64,000 nt of DNA from NCBI GenBank assembly GCA_963830455.1, contig CAWHMT010000002.1, positions 1,092,740-1,156,739 of the forward strand, read 5' to 3'. The DNA comes from 20CM-2-65-7 sp963830455. GTDB taxonomy: Bacteria > Gemmatimonadota > Gemmatimonadetes > Gemmatimonadales > GWC2-71-9. The translations under genes and the position numbers were made by a program. The notes below the pieces were generated by a model that saw nothing but the letters and a program-made list of their open reading frames with translations, was not told the origin of the DNA and did no database searches. Shown piece by piece: positions 34,848-43,408 of the stretch. Position 1 is the stretch's first letter. Each line of letters starts with the position of its first letter.

Positions 34848-36380
34848 TCACTCCTCTGACGGTGTCGGCTTGCGATGCAGTCCGTGGCGCTCCATCAGAC
34901 GGTACAACGTGGTACGGTCCACGCCCGCCACTCGCGCGGCGCGCGACATGTTCCCGCGCGCTTCCGTGACGAGTTGCGTGAGATACTGCAACTCGAACGC
35001 CGCCACGAGCCGATCGCGCGCCGCGTAATACGGCTCCTCGGTCGTCACCTCGGAGGGCGTAAGCGTACCTCCCGAGGGGGCCGTTTCGCCCAGTGCGGGA
35101 ATGTCCTCAGGTCGGATCTGGGAACCGGGCTCGAGCAGCACGACCATGTGCTCGATCACATTTTCGAGTTCGCGCACGTTCCCCTTCCAGGTGCGGGCGC
35201 GCAGCGACCGCACCGCGGCGTCGGTGAACTGGGGCCGCGCCGCGCCTGATCCGCGATGACGCGCCCAATAGTGCGCGAGGAAATGATCCGCGAGCAGCAG
35301 GATGTCGCTCGGCCGGTCCCGCAGGGGCGGGACGGGGATCGGAACCACGCGCAGGCGATAATACAGGTCCTCGCGCAGCGTACCCGCGGCGACGGCCTCT
35401 TCGGGGTTGCGGTTGGTACACGCAATGAAGCGGACGTTCACGATCGCGTCCGTGGTCTCGCTCCCGACCCGGCGCACCACGCCGTCCTGGATCACCCGCA
35501 GCAGTTTTGCCTGGATCGGTTTCGGCATGTCCGCGAGCTCGTCGAGCAGCAGCGTGCCACCGTTCGCAGCCTCGAGCAGCCCGGGTTTATCACGCACGGC
35601 GCCGGTGAAGGCCCCCTTGCAGTGGCCAAACATCTCCGATTCCAGGAGTGCCTCGGGAAGTGCGGCGCAATTCACCGCGACCAGTGGCCGGCTGCTCCGG
35701 CGACTGTGATGGTGGATGAACTGGGCGATCAGTTCCTTTCCGGAGCCGCTCTCGCCGGTAATGAACACGGACGCGTCCGTGGGGGCGACCCGGCGAGCCA
35801 GATCCACGGCTCGCCGAAACGAGGGAGCCGCGCCAAGCACCGTCACCCGCTCGCTGTTGCCGTGCTCGCGAGCAAACTCGGCCTGCACAGCGTGGGACTC
35901 TCGCGCCACGAGCACCGCGTGCGACGCACGCCCGAGCAGGATTTGGAGGTGCGTGCCCGAGAACGGCTTGGGCAGATAGTCCCAGGCGCCCGCGCGCAGC
36001 GCTTCGATATTCGACTCTACGGTCGGGTTGCCCGTGATCATGAGCACGAGCGTGTCGGGGTGCGCCTCGAGACAGGTACGGAGCAGCCGCATCCCCGGGA
36101 CCTCTACCATGTAGAGATCGAGGAGTACGATGTCGAATCTGGTGCGGCGCAGCATCTCGCGAGCTTCCTCACCGCGGCTCGCCACCGTCACCTGGTAGCC
36201 TTCGTACTGCAGCACGGTGGCGCAACTCTCCCGGAGCGTGCGGTCGTCGTCCACGATGAGCACGCGGATGCTCGACTTGAGCTCCGGGGTCAGCTGGGGA
36301 AGGCTGATAACCTGGCGGGCGGGACCGGACTGGCTCTGCCCCCCTCGCGGAGTGCGCTGCTCGGGTACGGGTGCCGACAT
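34848..36380 (-). CDS. Sigma-54-dependent response regulator (NtrC family, PrsR-like role)
   Basis: The 510-residue protein has REC (about 38-150), with acidic pocket DDD at 44-46, phospho-acceptor Asp88 in IVLLDLY and Lys138 in YLPKPF. The AAA+ domain has Walker A GESGSGKE, the sigma-54-contacting loop GAFTGA and Walker B GGTLLLDE. A Fis-type HTH (MSRAARVAGVDRTTLYRLME) ends it. It activates RNA polymerase-sigma-54 at -24/-12 promoters, several candidates for which occur at EPS operons in this window. Regulators of this type control EPS genes in other bacteria; the link here is inferred. The histidine kinase at 43409 is a possible partner. Confidence 0.92.
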   Translation of the reverse strand: MSAPVPEQRTPRGGQSQSGPARQVISLPQLTPELKSSIRVLIVDDDRTLRESCATVLQYEGYQVTVASRGEEAREMLRRTRFDIVLLDLYMVEVPGMRLLRTCLEAHPDTLVLMITGNPTVESNIEALRAGAWDYLPKPFSGTHLQILLGRASHAVLVARESHAVQAEFAREHGNSERVTVLGAAPSFRRAVDLARRVAPTDASVFITGESGSGKELIAQFIHHHSRRSSRPLVAVNCAALPEALLESEMFGHCKGAFTGAVRDKPGLLEAANGGTLLLDELADMPKPIQAKLLRVIQDGVVRRVGSETTDAIVNVRFIACTNRNPEEAVAAGTLREDLYYRLRVVPIPVPPLRDRPSDILLLADHFLAHYWARHRGSGAARPQFTDAAVRSLRARTWKGNVRELENVIEHMVVLLEPGSQIRPEDIPALGETAPSGGTLTPSEVTTEEPYYAARDRLVAAFELQYLTQLVTEARGNMSRAARVAGVDRTTLYRLMERHGLHRKPTPSEE

Positions 36381-36716
36381 GAGCTTCTCGAGACCTCCGT
36401 GCCGCCGGGGTAACGGAAACCTTCAGATTCGCACTCCATGGCACGGATCGGGCCTGTGGATGCGGCGTGGACTGTGCTTAAGAAGTGCTTCATTTACAAG
36501 CGGTTCGGACATCTGTCAAGAATCTTGTGGCAATCTCGCCACATCGCGCACGGCCTGGGTGTTGCTGCGCTGCCACACCATACAAGGCCGCAACGGGTCG
36601 CGCTGTGATCCAGCTCTCGCACGCCAGCCGACGCGCGCGGTATCACCCTTGCGGTGCGGCTTACCGTGATCGCCCATCCTCCGGCCAATAACGGGGAGTT
36701 CCGTGGCCCCGGGCCC
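36381..36716. other. Divergent intergenic region between sigma-54 regulator and Wzc-like gene
   Basis: 336 bases between the regulator (minus) and the co-polymerase gene (plus). It contains one candidate -24/-12 element (36638-36653) and the weaker TGGCACGGATCGGGCC, which has correct GG-GC spacing but a poor -12. No gene with recognisable features. Confidence 0.4.
36638..36653 (+). promoter_or_regulatory. Candidate sigma-54 (-24/-12) promoter
   Basis: CGGTATCACCCTTGCG has GG (36639-36640) and GC (36651-36652) 12 bases apart with TTGC at -12. The predicted start near 36664 lies 53 bases before ATG 36717. The -24 half is weak. Confidence 0.35.
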
Positions 36717-39065
36717 ATGCCTCTGCCAATGAGTGCCCCGTACCGGACGACGCCGGACGCGTTCGGTGCTCCTCAGGATGAACCGATCGACTGGCCCCGC
36801 CACGTGTCCGCAGTGCTGCGATACCGCTGGTGGATCGTCGGGCTCGTGGTGGTGGGGGCATTGGGCGGCATCGGCGCCGCGCGCTACGTCCCGCCTTCCT
36901 ACCAAGCACAAGCGACGATCTGGATCCAGTCGAGCGAGACCCGCGGCAGCACCAGTCGGGGCCCCATCGGTGCCAACCAGTTGTTCGAGTCGTACGCCTG
37001 GGTCGATTTGCTCAGGTCTTACGTCGTGCTCGATGCCGTCGCGCGCGACCTGCGGTTGTATCTCGCCCCCGAGCGCGGCGCGGCTGGCGCGTTTGCCGGA
37101 TTCACGGTGAGCGACACTTACCGGCCGGGTCGGTATCGAATCGTGGTGGACGGCACTGGACGCACGTTCCAGCTGCTCGGGGCGGAAGGCGAACAACTGC
37201 AGCAGGGCGTGATCGGTGACTCCGTGGGCTCAGCACTTGGCATGCGGTGGCGTCCAACTGCCACCGAGCTCCCGAAAGGGAGCGACTTTGGTTTTGTCGT
37301 CAGGCCGTTGCGCGACGCCGCCAGGGGGCTGGGGAACGCGCTAGCGGTGTCGATGGACCAGAACGGGAACTTCTTGCGGATCGGGCTGACGGGGGCGAAC
37401 CCAGCGGGTGCCGCGCTGATGGTGAACGCCGTCGCGGAACGCTTCGTCGAAGTGAGTGCGGACCTGAAGCGGGCAAAGCTGCATACGCTCGGCACGCTCC
37501 TCGATGAGCAGCTCCAGGCAGCGCGTGACAATCTGCAGCGGGCGGAAAGCGCGCTCGAGGAGTTCCGGGTCCGCACCGCCACGCTTCCCCCGGATGTGGG
37601 GGTTGCGACGGCGACGCCCGCGGGAAACGCGTCGCTCAACACCCTGCTTGGACCCAAGCTCGAGCAGGAGCAGCTGCAGCGGGATCGGTTTGCGATCGAG
37701 CAGGTGTTGGTCCGGATGAGTGACTCCGCTGGTTCCCCCGACGGCCTCGCGTTCATCGGGGCGGTGCAGCGCTCGCCGGCTGTGAGCCAGGCATTGCGCG
37801 ATCTGTCGACGAAGCAGGCCGAACTGCGTGCGCTCAACACCCGCTATACGGCCGATCACCCAGCGGTCCAGCGCCTCAAGTCCGAGATCGAGGTCCTCAC
37901 CCGGAAAACCATTCCCACGTTGGCGGGATCGCTGCGGGACGAGTTGACGGCGCGTGAGCGGGTGCTGGCGCCACAAATCGCCGCGGGAGACCGGGAGTTG
38001 AAGGGGATGCCGCAGCGCGCCATCGAGGAAGCGCGCCGGCGCCGCGATGTTGAGTTGGCGACTACCCTCTACACGGGCGTGCAACAGCGCTACGATGAGG
38101 CGCGCCTGGCCGAGGCGAGCAGCGTCGCCGACGTGCGGATTCTGGACGCGGCGGTGGCCCCGCAGGAGCACCTCAAGACCTCGAGTGGACGATTCATCCT
38201 TTTGGGCATTGCCGCTGGCCTCGGTTTGGGACTCGTAGGCGCGGTGCTGGCTGACCGGCTCGACCCGCGGATGCGCTACCCCGATCAGGTGACGCGCCAG
38301 ATGGGGCTGCCGATCCTGGGCGTGTTACCGCATGTGAAGGACCGCAAAGCAGGGCCGGACGACGACCACGTCGCTCAGGTGATCGAGGCGATGCGTAGCG
38401 TACGTCTGAGCTTGGTGCATTTCTACGGTGGGAACGGCCCGGTCGTCGTCACCGTGACGAGCCCCGGGGTCGGCGACGGCAAATCCTTCCTCACCGCGAA
38501 TCTCGCATTGGCGTGCGCCGAAGCGGGTCAACCGACGCTGCTCATCGACGGCGACGCTCGGCGCGGCGCGCTGCACCGCGTGCTGCACCGACCGCGCAAG
38601 CCCGGCTTGACGGATTATTTGGCGGGCGCGGTGCCACTCGAGAGGGTCACGCAGACCACGATGTATCCCTTGCTGGACTTCATCGGGGCGGGCTCACGCT
38701 TTCGCGACTCACCCGAGTTGCTCGGATCGCCCGCCATGGTGCAGCTCCTCGACCGCGTGCGCTCGCAGTACCGAGTCGTGCTGGTGGACAGCCCACCCCT
38801 GGGGTCGGGCGTGGACCCTTACACGCTCGGGACGCTCACGGGGAACATGTTGCTGGTGCTGCGCACCGGCACGACGAACCTCACGTTGGCGCGCACCAAG
38901 CTCACGGTTCTGGACCACCTGCCGATCCGGCTGCTCGGCGTCGTGTTGAATGACGTCCAGCCAGGCGGCATGTACCGCTACTATAGCTACTTGTCTGGGT
39001 ACGGCACGGCAGATGAGCGAGAGGGATTCGCCGTGGCGGGCCGGCAGGCGCGCGGAGTGTTGTAG
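36717..39065 (+). CDS. Wzc/ExoP-like polysaccharide co-polymerase with BY-kinase domain
   Basis: About 782 residues. N-terminal Wzz domain (first membrane helix near residue 45, then a long coiled-coil periplasmic region), a second helix near FILLGIAAGLGLGLVGAVLA, then a cytoplasmic bacterial tyrosine kinase. Walker A is VGDGKSF, Walker A' LLIDGDARRG and Walker B VVLVDSPP. A short Tyr cluster, YRYYSYLSGYG, near the end could be the autophosphorylation site. Controls EPS chain length together with the Wza-like exporter at 42447. ATG 36717 is preferred; in-frame GTG 36654 lies upstream of the predicted promoter start. Confidence 0.88.
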   Translation: MPLPMSAPYRTTPDAFGAPQDEPIDWPRHVSAVLRYRWWIVGLVVVGALGGIGAARYVPPSYQAQATIWIQSSETRGSTSRGPIGANQLFESYAWVDLLRSYVVLDAVARDLRLYLAPERGAAGAFAGFTVSDTYRPGRYRIVVDGTGRTFQLLGAEGEQLQQGVIGDSVGSALGMRWRPTATELPKGSDFGFVVRPLRDAARGLGNALAVSMDQNGNFLRIGLTGANPAGAALMVNAVAERFVEVSADLKRAKLHTLGTLLDEQLQAARDNLQRAESALEEFRVRTATLPPDVGVATATPAGNASLNTLLGPKLEQEQLQRDRFAIEQVLVRMSDSAGSPDGLAFIGAVQRSPAVSQALRDLSTKQAELRALNTRYTADHPAVQRLKSEIEVLTRKTIPTLAGSLRDELTARERVLAPQIAAGDRELKGMPQRAIEEARRRRDVELATTLYTGVQQRYDEARLAEASSVADVRILDAAVAPQEHLKTSSGRFILLGIAAGLGLGLVGAVLADRLDPRMRYPDQVTRQMGLPILGVLPHVKDRKAGPDDDHVAQVIEAMRSVRLSLVHFYGGNGPVVVTVTSPGVGDGKSFLTANLALACAEAGQPTLLIDGDARRGALHRVLHRPRKPGLTDYLAGAVPLERVTQTTMYPLLDFIGAGSRFRDSPELLGSPAMVQLLDRVRSQYRVVLVDSPPLGSGVDPYTLGTLTGNMLLVLRTGTTNLTLARTKLTVLDHLPIRLLGVVLNDVQPGGMYRYYSYLSGYGTADEREGFAVAGRQARGVL

Positions 39066-39082
39066 GTGCTCAGGTCGTCCGG

Positions 39083-40015
39083 TTAATCGTTGTACGGTTG
39101 CAGCCAGGCGTCTGGTTGATCCGTCCGCGCCTTCTGGAGCGCGGCGCTCGCCCGCAGCATCAACTCCGACGAATCGATGGCCGCGACATGGAAGTCGCTC
39201 ACGCCATGATATCCCGCCCGGAGACGGAACCGCGGCAGCGACGCGACGGCGGGGAGCGGCTCGCCGAGAATGGCGCTCACCAGCCGTTCGGCAAGCCGAC
39301 GCGCTTGCGTGGCATCGGTGTCGACCGCAACCACGGCGAAGGCGTTGGGGCTGAGTCGGCCGATCGCGTCCGAGTGGCGGGCGACCGCGCGCAGCACGGC
39401 GGCGATGCGCCGCAACAGCGCGAGCGGGGCGTCGGTCGGTGTCACGTCCCCGTCCGGCGGCTCGGTATCGGCCGCGAGCAGCACGCAGCCGAGGCCCGTG
39501 TGCAAGCGCGCGGCGTGTGCACCGAGTTCCTCGGCGCGACGCGCGAGCCCTCGAGAGTTGTAGACGCCAGTCATTTCGTCGACGAGGCCGGTGGTGCGTG
39601 CGTTGTCGGCGTCGAGCTTGGCGAGCACGAACACGTCCAGCATCGCAAGCAGCTCTTCGGCATCGAGCGGCTCTCCCAAACACGCCCACGCGCCGGCGCG
39701 CAACGCCGCCAGCCGGTCGCGCCGCGTGGGAGGACGCGACAGGGCCAGGAACACGGGCGTGCTGGGGGAGATCAGGCCCTGGTCGTAGAGGTCCCGGCAG
39801 AGGGCGTGACCATCGCCGTCCGGCAGCTCCTCGTCGACGAGGATCGCATCGGGTGGATTGCGTCGAATGTGTGTGATGGCCTGCACACGCGTGTAGGTCT
39901 TGACGACGCGGTATCCCTGTGGAGCAAGAATGCTGGCGAGCGACCGGCTGCTCCACTCCTGCTTGCTCGCGATCAGCACGTCGACAGGGCGCGCCGACGG
40001 CGTCCTCCTGCTCAT
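39083..40015 (-). CDS. REC protein with degenerate GGDEF-like domain, paralogue 1
   Basis: 310 residues, starting at ATG 40015 with GGAGAGG upstream. The N-terminal REC-like domain has the acceptor region DAILVDEELPDGDG. The C-terminal half follows GGDEF topology (VDEMTGVYNSRGLARRAEEL, then DAIGRLSPNAFAVVAV), but the catalytic GG(D/E)EF is replaced by SPNAF, so cyclase activity is very unlikely. It is the most degenerate of three paralogues in the window (also 44626 and 46380). Probably a signalling scaffold or ligand-sensing output for EPS control (inference). Convergent with the Wzc-like gene. Confidence 0.8.
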   Translation of the reverse strand: MSRRTPSARPVDVLIASKQEWSSRSLASILAPQGYRVVKTYTRVQAITHIRRNPPDAILVDEELPDGDGHALCRDLYDQGLISPSTPVFLALSRPPTRRDRLAALRAGAWACLGEPLDAEELLAMLDVFVLAKLDADNARTTGLVDEMTGVYNSRGLARRAEELGAHAARLHTGLGCVLLAADTEPPDGDVTPTDAPLALLRRIAAVLRAVARHSDAIGRLSPNAFAVVAVDTDATQARRLAERLVSAILGEPLPAVASLPRFRLRAGYHGVSDFHVAAIDSSELMLRASAALQKARTDQPDAWLQPYND

Positions 40016-40314
40016 GCGGTTCCTCTCCGGGCGAGGGCGCCTCGGACTCGCGATGTGGTACAACCGGCCTCGGGTTCTGGGAATGCGTCTGCAGGACTCG
40101 TGCGCGGCGTATCGCCACAGAGCAGTGATGCGCCAACAGGTTACGACCGCCCGTTACACCCGGACTGTTACGGAACTGATGCACCGCGACCACAGCGGCG
40201 TGACAATCCGTGCGCGCGCTCTCCAGCCCCGGCCCCGATCGTTCCGGGCGATCAAGCAACGGCGGGGATTCTGCAGGGGGTCGCTACGGCCCGAAAATTG
40301 TACTGTGTGCCGGC
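40016..40314. other. Intergenic region, divergent
   Basis: 299 bases between the degenerate-GGDEF gene (minus) and the zinc-ribbon gene (plus), presumably with both promoters. I see no convincing -24/-12 element, hairpin or gene. Confidence 0.35.
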
Positions 40315-40611
40315 ATGAAATGTCGACGCTGTGAGGGCAGAGCGCCAGGTGCGGGTCCGCGGGAGCGGGCGCGTTCCCGCACGGTCTGGGGTGCGGACCG
40401 CATCAGCGGCCTGCGCTGCTCGGCGTGCGGCACGCTCCTCGACGCCGACGACATCGCGAAGCTGCTCTTGGAGAAGCAGTCGCAGCTCGAGCGCTTCGGA
40501 TTGCTGACACCTCCCTCCGCGGCGGTCGTGCCGATCTCCAGACACGCGGACGGTCCGGAGCCACAGGCGTCGGTCGCCGTCCACCGCAACTTCCGGCTCG
40601 AGAAAGACTGA
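40315..40611 (+). CDS. Small zinc-ribbon-like protein
   Basis: 98-residue protein beginning MKCRRCEG with a CxxC pair and a second CxxC in GLRCSACGTLLDADD, giving a four-cysteine zinc ribbon. The C-terminal half is polar with no clear domain. Start ATG 40315 puts the first CxxC at the N-terminus. It ends one base before glmS, so the two are likely co-transcribed. Function unknown. Confidence 0.65.
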   Translation: MKCRRCEGRAPGAGPRERARSRTVWGADRISGLRCSACGTLLDADDIAKLLLEKQSQLERFGLLTPPSAAVVPISRHADGPEPQASVAVHRNFRLEKD

Positions 40612-40612
40612 C

Positions 40613-42445
40613 ATGTGCGGGATCATCGGTTATACCGGCGACGGCCGGCGCCAGGCGGCACCGATTCTGCTCCGCGGCCTGGAACGCCTCGAGTATCGCG
40701 GCTACGACTCGGCCGGGCTCGCCATTCAGACCGATCGTGGTCTCGTCACGCGCAAACTCGCGGGCCGCGTCGGGGGACTGCGCAGCTCAGTCGAGCGCCT
40801 GCCGCTGCCCGGCGCCTGCGGCATCGCGCACACGCGGTGGGCGACGCACGGCGCGCCGACGACGTGCAATGCGCACCCCCACGTCGATTGCGACGAGCGC
40901 TTCGCCCTCGTCCACAACGGCATCATCGAGAATGCCGACGCGCTGCGTGCGGCGCTCGAGCGCGCCGGCCACACCTTCCGGACCGAAACCGACACCGAGA
41001 CGCTCGTGCACCTGATCGAGGACTCTCCGGGCGACACGCTGGAAGTCCGGGTCATCAGTGCACTCGAGCATGTGGTGGGGACGTATGGCATCGCGGTGAT
41101 GTCGGCGGACGAGCCCGGGAAAATTGTGGTGGCGCGCCAGGGCTCGCCGGTATTGCTCGGCATCGGCGACGATGAATACTTCGTCGCGTCCGACGCGTCG
41201 GCGATCCTCGAGCACACCCGCTCGGTGGTGCATCTGGACGACGGCGACATCGCGGTGCTCACACCCGAGGGCTACCACGTGATCGATCGCGAGTCGCACG
41301 TGCAGCTGCGCGAAGTCAACGACGTGACGTGGGACCTCGAGGCAATCGAGCTGAACGGCTACGCCCACTTCATGCAGAAGGAAATCGCCGAGCAACCCGA
41401 AACCGTGCGCAGCACCCTGCGCGGCCGGCTCGTGTTCGAGGAAGGGCTCGCCAGGCTCAACGGCCTGAACCTGAGCCCGGCCGACTGCGCAGCCATTCAG
41501 AGCATCACGATCGTGGCCTGCGGGACGTCCTGGCACGCTGGTCTCGTGGGACGGCACATCATCGAGGCGCTCGCCCAGATCCCGGTGAGCGTCGAGTACG
41601 CCTCCGAGTACCGCTACCGCCGGCAGGTCACGCGCCCCGGGACGCTCGTCGTCGCGATCTCGCAGTCGGGCGAGACGGCCGACACGCTGGAGGCGATGCG
41701 GGCCGCGCGCGCCGCGGGGTCACGGGTCGTCGGACTCGTGAACGTCGTCGGCAGCACCATTGCGCGCGAAGCGGACGGCGGCATCTACCTGCACGCTGGC
41801 CCCGAGATTGGCGTCGCTTCGACCAAGGCCTTCACTTCACAGATTGTGGCGCTCGCGCTGCTCGGGCTCTACTTGGGCACCCACCACGGGTTGCCGCTGG
41901 AGCAGCGGCAGGAGCTGGCGTGTCGCCTGTCGCAGCTGCCCGGGCTCGTGGCCCGCACGCTCGAGCTCGAGCCGCAGGTCAGAGTGCTGGCGGAACACTT
42001 CGCCCAGGCGCCCAACGCGCTGTATCTGGGACGTGGCGTGAACTTTCCGGTCGCGCTGGAGGGCGCCCTGAAGCTCAAAGAGATCAGTTACATCCACGCG
42101 GAGGGCTATCCCGCGGCGGAAATGAAGCACGGCCCGATCGCGCTCATCGACGCGAACATGCCGGTCGTCTTCGTCGCACCCGCCGATGAGGTATACTCCA
42201 AGGTGGTCTCCAACATGCAGGAGGTGCGTGCACGCGGCGGCCGGATCGTCGCGATTACGACCGAAGGCAACGGCGACCTCGGCACGCTCGCCGACCACCA
42301 GCTCCGGATCCCTGCCACGGCGCCTTTGCTATCGTCCATCCTGAGCGTGATTCCCTTGCAGCTGCTTGCCTACCACGTCGCCGTCCTGCGGGGTTGTGAC
42401 GTAGACCGGCCCCGGAACCTCGCGAAAAGCGTGACGGTCGAATAA
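40613..42445 (+). CDS. glmS: Glutamine--fructose-6-phosphate aminotransferase
   Basis: 610 residues, the usual GlmS length. It begins MCGIIGYTG, where Cys2 becomes the N-terminal nucleophile of the glutaminase domain, with HTRWATHG following. Two SIS isomerase domains follow (CGTSWHAG and SQSGETADT), and the chain ends RNLAKSVTVE as in known enzymes. It makes glucosamine-6-phosphate from fructose-6-phosphate and glutamine, the entry to UDP-GlcNAc for peptidoglycan and EPS. Its location among EPS genes suggests a dedicated supply; a second housekeeping copy may exist elsewhere. Confidence 0.96.
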   Translation: MCGIIGYTGDGRRQAAPILLRGLERLEYRGYDSAGLAIQTDRGLVTRKLAGRVGGLRSSVERLPLPGACGIAHTRWATHGAPTTCNAHPHVDCDERFALVHNGIIENADALRAALERAGHTFRTETDTETLVHLIEDSPGDTLEVRVISALEHVVGTYGIAVMSADEPGKIVVARQGSPVLLGIGDDEYFVASDASAILEHTRSVVHLDDGDIAVLTPEGYHVIDRESHVQLREVNDVTWDLEAIELNGYAHFMQKEIAEQPETVRSTLRGRLVFEEGLARLNGLNLSPADCAAIQSITIVACGTSWHAGLVGRHIIEALAQIPVSVEYASEYRYRRQVTRPGTLVVAISQSGETADTLEAMRAARAAGSRVVGLVNVVGSTIAREADGGIYLHAGPEIGVASTKAFTSQIVALALLGLYLGTHHGLPLEQRQELACRLSQLPGLVARTLELEPQVRVLAEHFAQAPNALYLGRGVNFPVALEGALKLKEISYIHAEGYPAAEMKHGPIALIDANMPVVFVAPADEVYSKVVSNMQEVRARGGRIVAITTEGNGDLGTLADHQLRIPATAPLLSSILSVIPLQLLAYHVAVLRGCDVDRPRNLAKSVTVE

Positions 42446-42446
42446 G

Positions 42447-43199
42447 ATGAGGCTCACAATGGCACCAATCCGCTGGAGTCCGCTCGCCGCCGCGCTCGCG
42501 TTGACCATGGTCAGTGCGCCGCCGACCTGCGCGCAGTCCGAAGGAGTGGGCATTCTCGCCACCCGCGACGCGCTGAGCCAGGAGCTGGCGCGGCTCGAAG
42601 GCACGGGGGACAACGGACGTGCGGGCGCTGCGTTGATCCGCGCTCGACTCGAGAATGGGGACTTTCAAGCAGGCGATCGCATTTTCATTCAGGTCGAAGG
42701 CGAGGCCACGCTCACCGATACCTTCGTCGTCATGGCGGGGCCTCAGCTCGAGCTGCCGCAGGTCGGCACGGTGCCGCTGCACGGCGTGCTGCGCGCAGAG
42801 CTCGAGGGACGGCTCAAGTCGCACCTGGCGCAGTACCTTCGCGAGCCGGTCGTCCACGCCCGGGCACTGATCCGCCTGCTCGTGGATGGCGACGTCGTAC
42901 GACCCGGCTACTACGGGGCCGCCCCGCAACAACCCCTCGTCGACGTCATTGGGCAGGCGGGCGGCTTTACGACAAAGGCCAATGCGCGTGAGATGCGCAT
43001 CGAGCGCGGGGCGCAAGTGATCTGGAGTGGCAAAGCGCTGAGCGACGCGCTGGGGGATGGGCATTCGATTGACCAGCTCAGTTTGCGCGCGGGCGATCGC
43101 CTCTTCGTTCCCGCTCACCGCGACGGGTTGCGCGGGCTGACCGCGCTGTACCTGATCGCCAGTATTTCCTTGATGTTCATGGCCATGTCGAATCACTAA
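42447..43199 (+). CDS. Wza-like polysaccharide export protein (Poly_export/SLBB)
   Basis: 250 residues with a signal peptide ending at APPTCAQ. The export domain (GDRIFIQVEGEATLTDTFVV, LPQVGTVPLHGVLRAELE) is followed by an SLBB-like segment (VLVDG.. RPGYYGAAPQQPLVDVIGQAGG). A C-terminal hydrophobic helix (LYLIASISLMFMAM) is unusual for Wza and may anchor or span the outer membrane. It would form the outer-membrane exit channel with the Wzc-like protein. Two bases after glmS. Confidence 0.85.
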   Translation: MRLTMAPIRWSPLAAALALTMVSAPPTCAQSEGVGILATRDALSQELARLEGTGDNGRAGAALIRARLENGDFQAGDRIFIQVEGEATLTDTFVVMAGPQLELPQVGTVPLHGVLRAELEGRLKSHLAQYLREPVVHARALIRLLVDGDVVRPGYYGAAPQQPLVDVIGQAGGFTTKANAREMRIERGAQVIWSGKALSDALGDGHSIDQLSLRAGDRLFVPAHRDGLRGLTALYLIASISLMFMAMSNH

Positions 43200-43336
43200 T
43201 CACCCGCGAGCGTCCGTCCTGTCGGTCGGGCGCACTCCTGCGTCGATCGTCGTAGCCCAGAAGGATCAGTACCGCGCTTTCCCCTGGATTTGCGTTAGGG
43301 GATTCCCCCAGGCCCGCTTTTTCCGCGCCACGTCTG

Positions 43337-43397
43337 GGGTTCCAGGGCCATGGCGAGGTTCCACACGGGGTGTAGCTTTCCTGCGCCCTGGGAACCC
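43337..43397. repeat. Imperfect inverted repeat upstream of histidine kinase
   Basis: GGGTTCCAGGGC (43337-43348) and GCCCTGGGAACCC (43385-43397) are complementary except for one bulged base, with a 36-base loop. It lies in the 209-base gap before the kinase gene, ending 12 bases from ATG 43409. Could be a leader hairpin or a regulator-binding site. Confidence 0.4.
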
Positions 43398-43408
43398 ACA
43401 CGGTCTGG

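Noticed and set aside
35256..36413. Long plus-strand open frame of 385 codons
   Set aside because: It is the antisense of the sigma-54 regulator, whose REC, GAFTGA and HTH motifs are unmistakable.
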